From Pseudoselenomonas ruminantium (GTDB lineage: Bacteria > Bacillota > Negativicutes > Selenomonadales > Selenomonadaceae): DNA of 64,000 bases. The stretch's first letter is position 1, and every line of letters starts with the position of its first letter. The stretch is taken from positions 132,115-196,114 of the forward strand of contig NZ_FRBC01000001.1 of the NCBI RefSeq assembly GCF_900142515.1, given 5' to 3'. Positions 62,948 to 64,000 of this stretch are shown in pieces. The notes below the pieces were generated by a model. It saw only the letters and a list, made by a program, of their open reading frames with translations, was not told the DNA's origin and searched no databases. Made by a program: the position numbers and the translations under genes.

Positions 62948-64000
62948 ATGAGTTTGTCATTTTCCCGCAGGGATTTTTTGAAGGGCATGGCAGTGGCCTG
63001 TGCCATGGTAACAGCGGGCTGTGCGCCCAAACGTGATACGCAGCAGGGGCCTGTGGGCACTGGTGAAGCCGATAAATGGGTCAAAGGTGTTTGCCGTTAT
63101 TGCGGTACCGGCTGCGGCGTGCTGGCCGGTGTCAAGGACGGTAAGATCGTGGCGGTCAAGGGCGATCCGGATTGTGCGGTCAATAAAGGACGTTTATGCG
63201 TCAAGGGCATCTTATTGCCGAAGATTATTCCGACCAAGGACCGCGTACTTCATCCGCTGATCAAAAAGGATGGTAAATTCGTAGAGGCAACCTGGGATGA
63301 AGCCCTTGATCTGATGGTCAGCAAGATGAAGGAAGTGCTGGCTTCTGACGGGCCGGATGCGCTGGGCTTCTATGGTTCCGGTCAGACCTTTGCCGAGGAA
63401 ACCTATGTAGCCCAGAAGATGATGCGGGCGGGGCTGGGAACCAACAATATCGACGGTAATCCGCGTACCTGCATGGCCAGTGCCGTGGCGGGGTTCATCA
63501 CTACCTTCGGTGAGGACGAGCCTTCCGGTACCTATGCCGATATCGAGGAAGCGGATACCTTCTTCCTGATTGGTTCCAATCTGGCGGAAGCCCATCCGGT
63601 GCTGTTCTCCCGTCTGGTTGACCGCAAGAACAGCAATCCCGATGTGAAGATCATCGTCTGCGATCCGCGCAAGACGCGTACATGCGATATTGCGGACCAT
63701 TTCATTCAGTTCACGCCAAGCCGTGACCTGGCTTTGATGAATGCCATGGCACAGGTGATCATTGCCGATGGCCTGACCAATGAAGGGTTTATCGAGCGCC
63801 ATACGGAATTCATGAAGGGTGCGACGGATAAACTGACCTATGATGAGTACAAGACTTTCCTGCAGGATTATACGCCGGAAAAGGTGGAAGCTGCGGTAGG
63901 CGTGCCTGCGGCCAAGATCCGCGAGATTGCGCATCTCTTTGCCAATCCGAAGCGTAAGACCATGTCCATGTGGTGCATGGGGCTCAATCAGCGTACCCGC
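62948..64000 (+). CDS. napA: Periplasmic nitrate reductase catalytic subunit, partial (3' end beyond window)
   Basis: The first 351 codons of a molybdopterin oxidoreductase are visible, running off the window end. A Tat signal, FSRRDFLKG, opens the protein. The [4Fe-4S] ligands are C49, C52, C56 and C84 in CRYCGTGCGV...RLCVKG, spaced 2-3-27 as in NapA. The Mo ligand region GNPRTCMASAVAGF has C175, as in NapA (NARLCMASAV). This supports nitrate reductase rather than formate dehydrogenase, whose ligand is Sec or Cys in a different context. Cys25 in VTAGCAPK, just after the Tat hydrophobic stretch, resembles a weak lipobox. AAGGAGG precedes the ATG by 7 nt. Confidence 0.88.
   Translation, partial: MSLSFSRRDFLKGMAVACAMVTAGCAPKRDTQQGPVGTGEADKWVKGVCRYCGTGCGVLAGVKDGKIVAVKGDPDCAVNKGRLCVKGILLPKIIPTKDRVLHPLIKKDGKFVEATWDEALDLMVSKMKEVLASDGPDALGFYGSGQTFAEETYVAQKMMRAGLGTNNIDGNPRTCMASAVAGFITTFGEDEPSGTYADIEEADTFFLIGSNLAEAHPVLFSRLVDRKNSNPDVKIIVCDPRKTRTCDIADHFIQFTPSRDLALMNAMAQVIIADGLTNEGFIERHTEFMKGATDKLTYDEYKTFLQDYTPEKVEAAVGVPAAKIREIAHLFANPKRKTMSMWCMGLNQRTR

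Overview
The window most likely comes from a Selenomonas-type Negativicute, that is a Firmicute with an outer membrane. The housekeeping order is Firmicute-like: DUF1934-argS-rpoE(delta)-pyrG, mfd-yabN...divIC-yabR-tilS-hpt-ftsH, and rpsU-yqeY-nfeD-floA. Outer-membrane features are present as well: a classical autotransporter whose barrel ends in Phe, an LPP20-family exported protein, and periplasmic Tat and cytochrome systems. Base composition is moderately GC-rich. I could not identify the species, and I see no rRNA, tRNA or CRISPR array.

Region 1 (1-13.1 kb): folB and its terminator, then a tightly packed same-strand signalling cassette of about 12.4 kb. It encodes two membrane-tethered BMP-family binding proteins, a hybrid histidine kinase (HisKA-HATPase-REC-HPt), a receiver protein, an AGCS amino-acid:cation symporter fused to an SBP_bac_3 domain, a second paralogous hybrid kinase, and a REC-GGDEF regulator. 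This is the best candidate for an undescribed system. Region 2 (13.1-21.7 kb): lactate permease and an FAD-dependent dehydrogenase on the minus strand, then a putP-type symporter, a receiver-CheX fusion, a stand-alone CheX and an MCP receptor.

Region 3 (21.7-43.3 kb): information-processing, cell-division and stress genes. They are interrupted by several long nested inverted repeats (21717-21915, 26212-26431, 26497-26692, 32875-32956) and a multi-hairpin repeat (33673-33857). The mfd-to-ftsH cluster and the rpsU-yqeY-floA cluster, separate in Bacillus, are merged here, and an SDR and a GT28 glycosyltransferase sit between HU and divIC.

Region 4 (43.3-60.9 kb): DcuC-type carrier, M20 peptidase, PanE-like reductase, TRIC/UPF0126 membrane protein, an LPP20 protein flanked by 23-bp inverted repeats, a secreted C-type-lectin plus LamG-like protein, a MATE exporter, RidA, an AbrB-type membrane protein, an autotransporter, htpG under a perfect CIRCE operator, an AI-2E-type membrane protein and an M48 metalloprotease. 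Region 5 (60.9 kb-end): a periplasmic nitrate reductase operon (napG-napH-napC-like cytochrome-napA, the last cut by the window end), preceded by a CRP/FNR-type palindrome.

The functional themes are environmental sensing (two kinases, two CheX proteins, an MCP, a diguanylate cyclase-like protein), organic acid and amino acid uptake (lactate, proline, alanine-type, C4-dicarboxylate) and anaerobic respiration.
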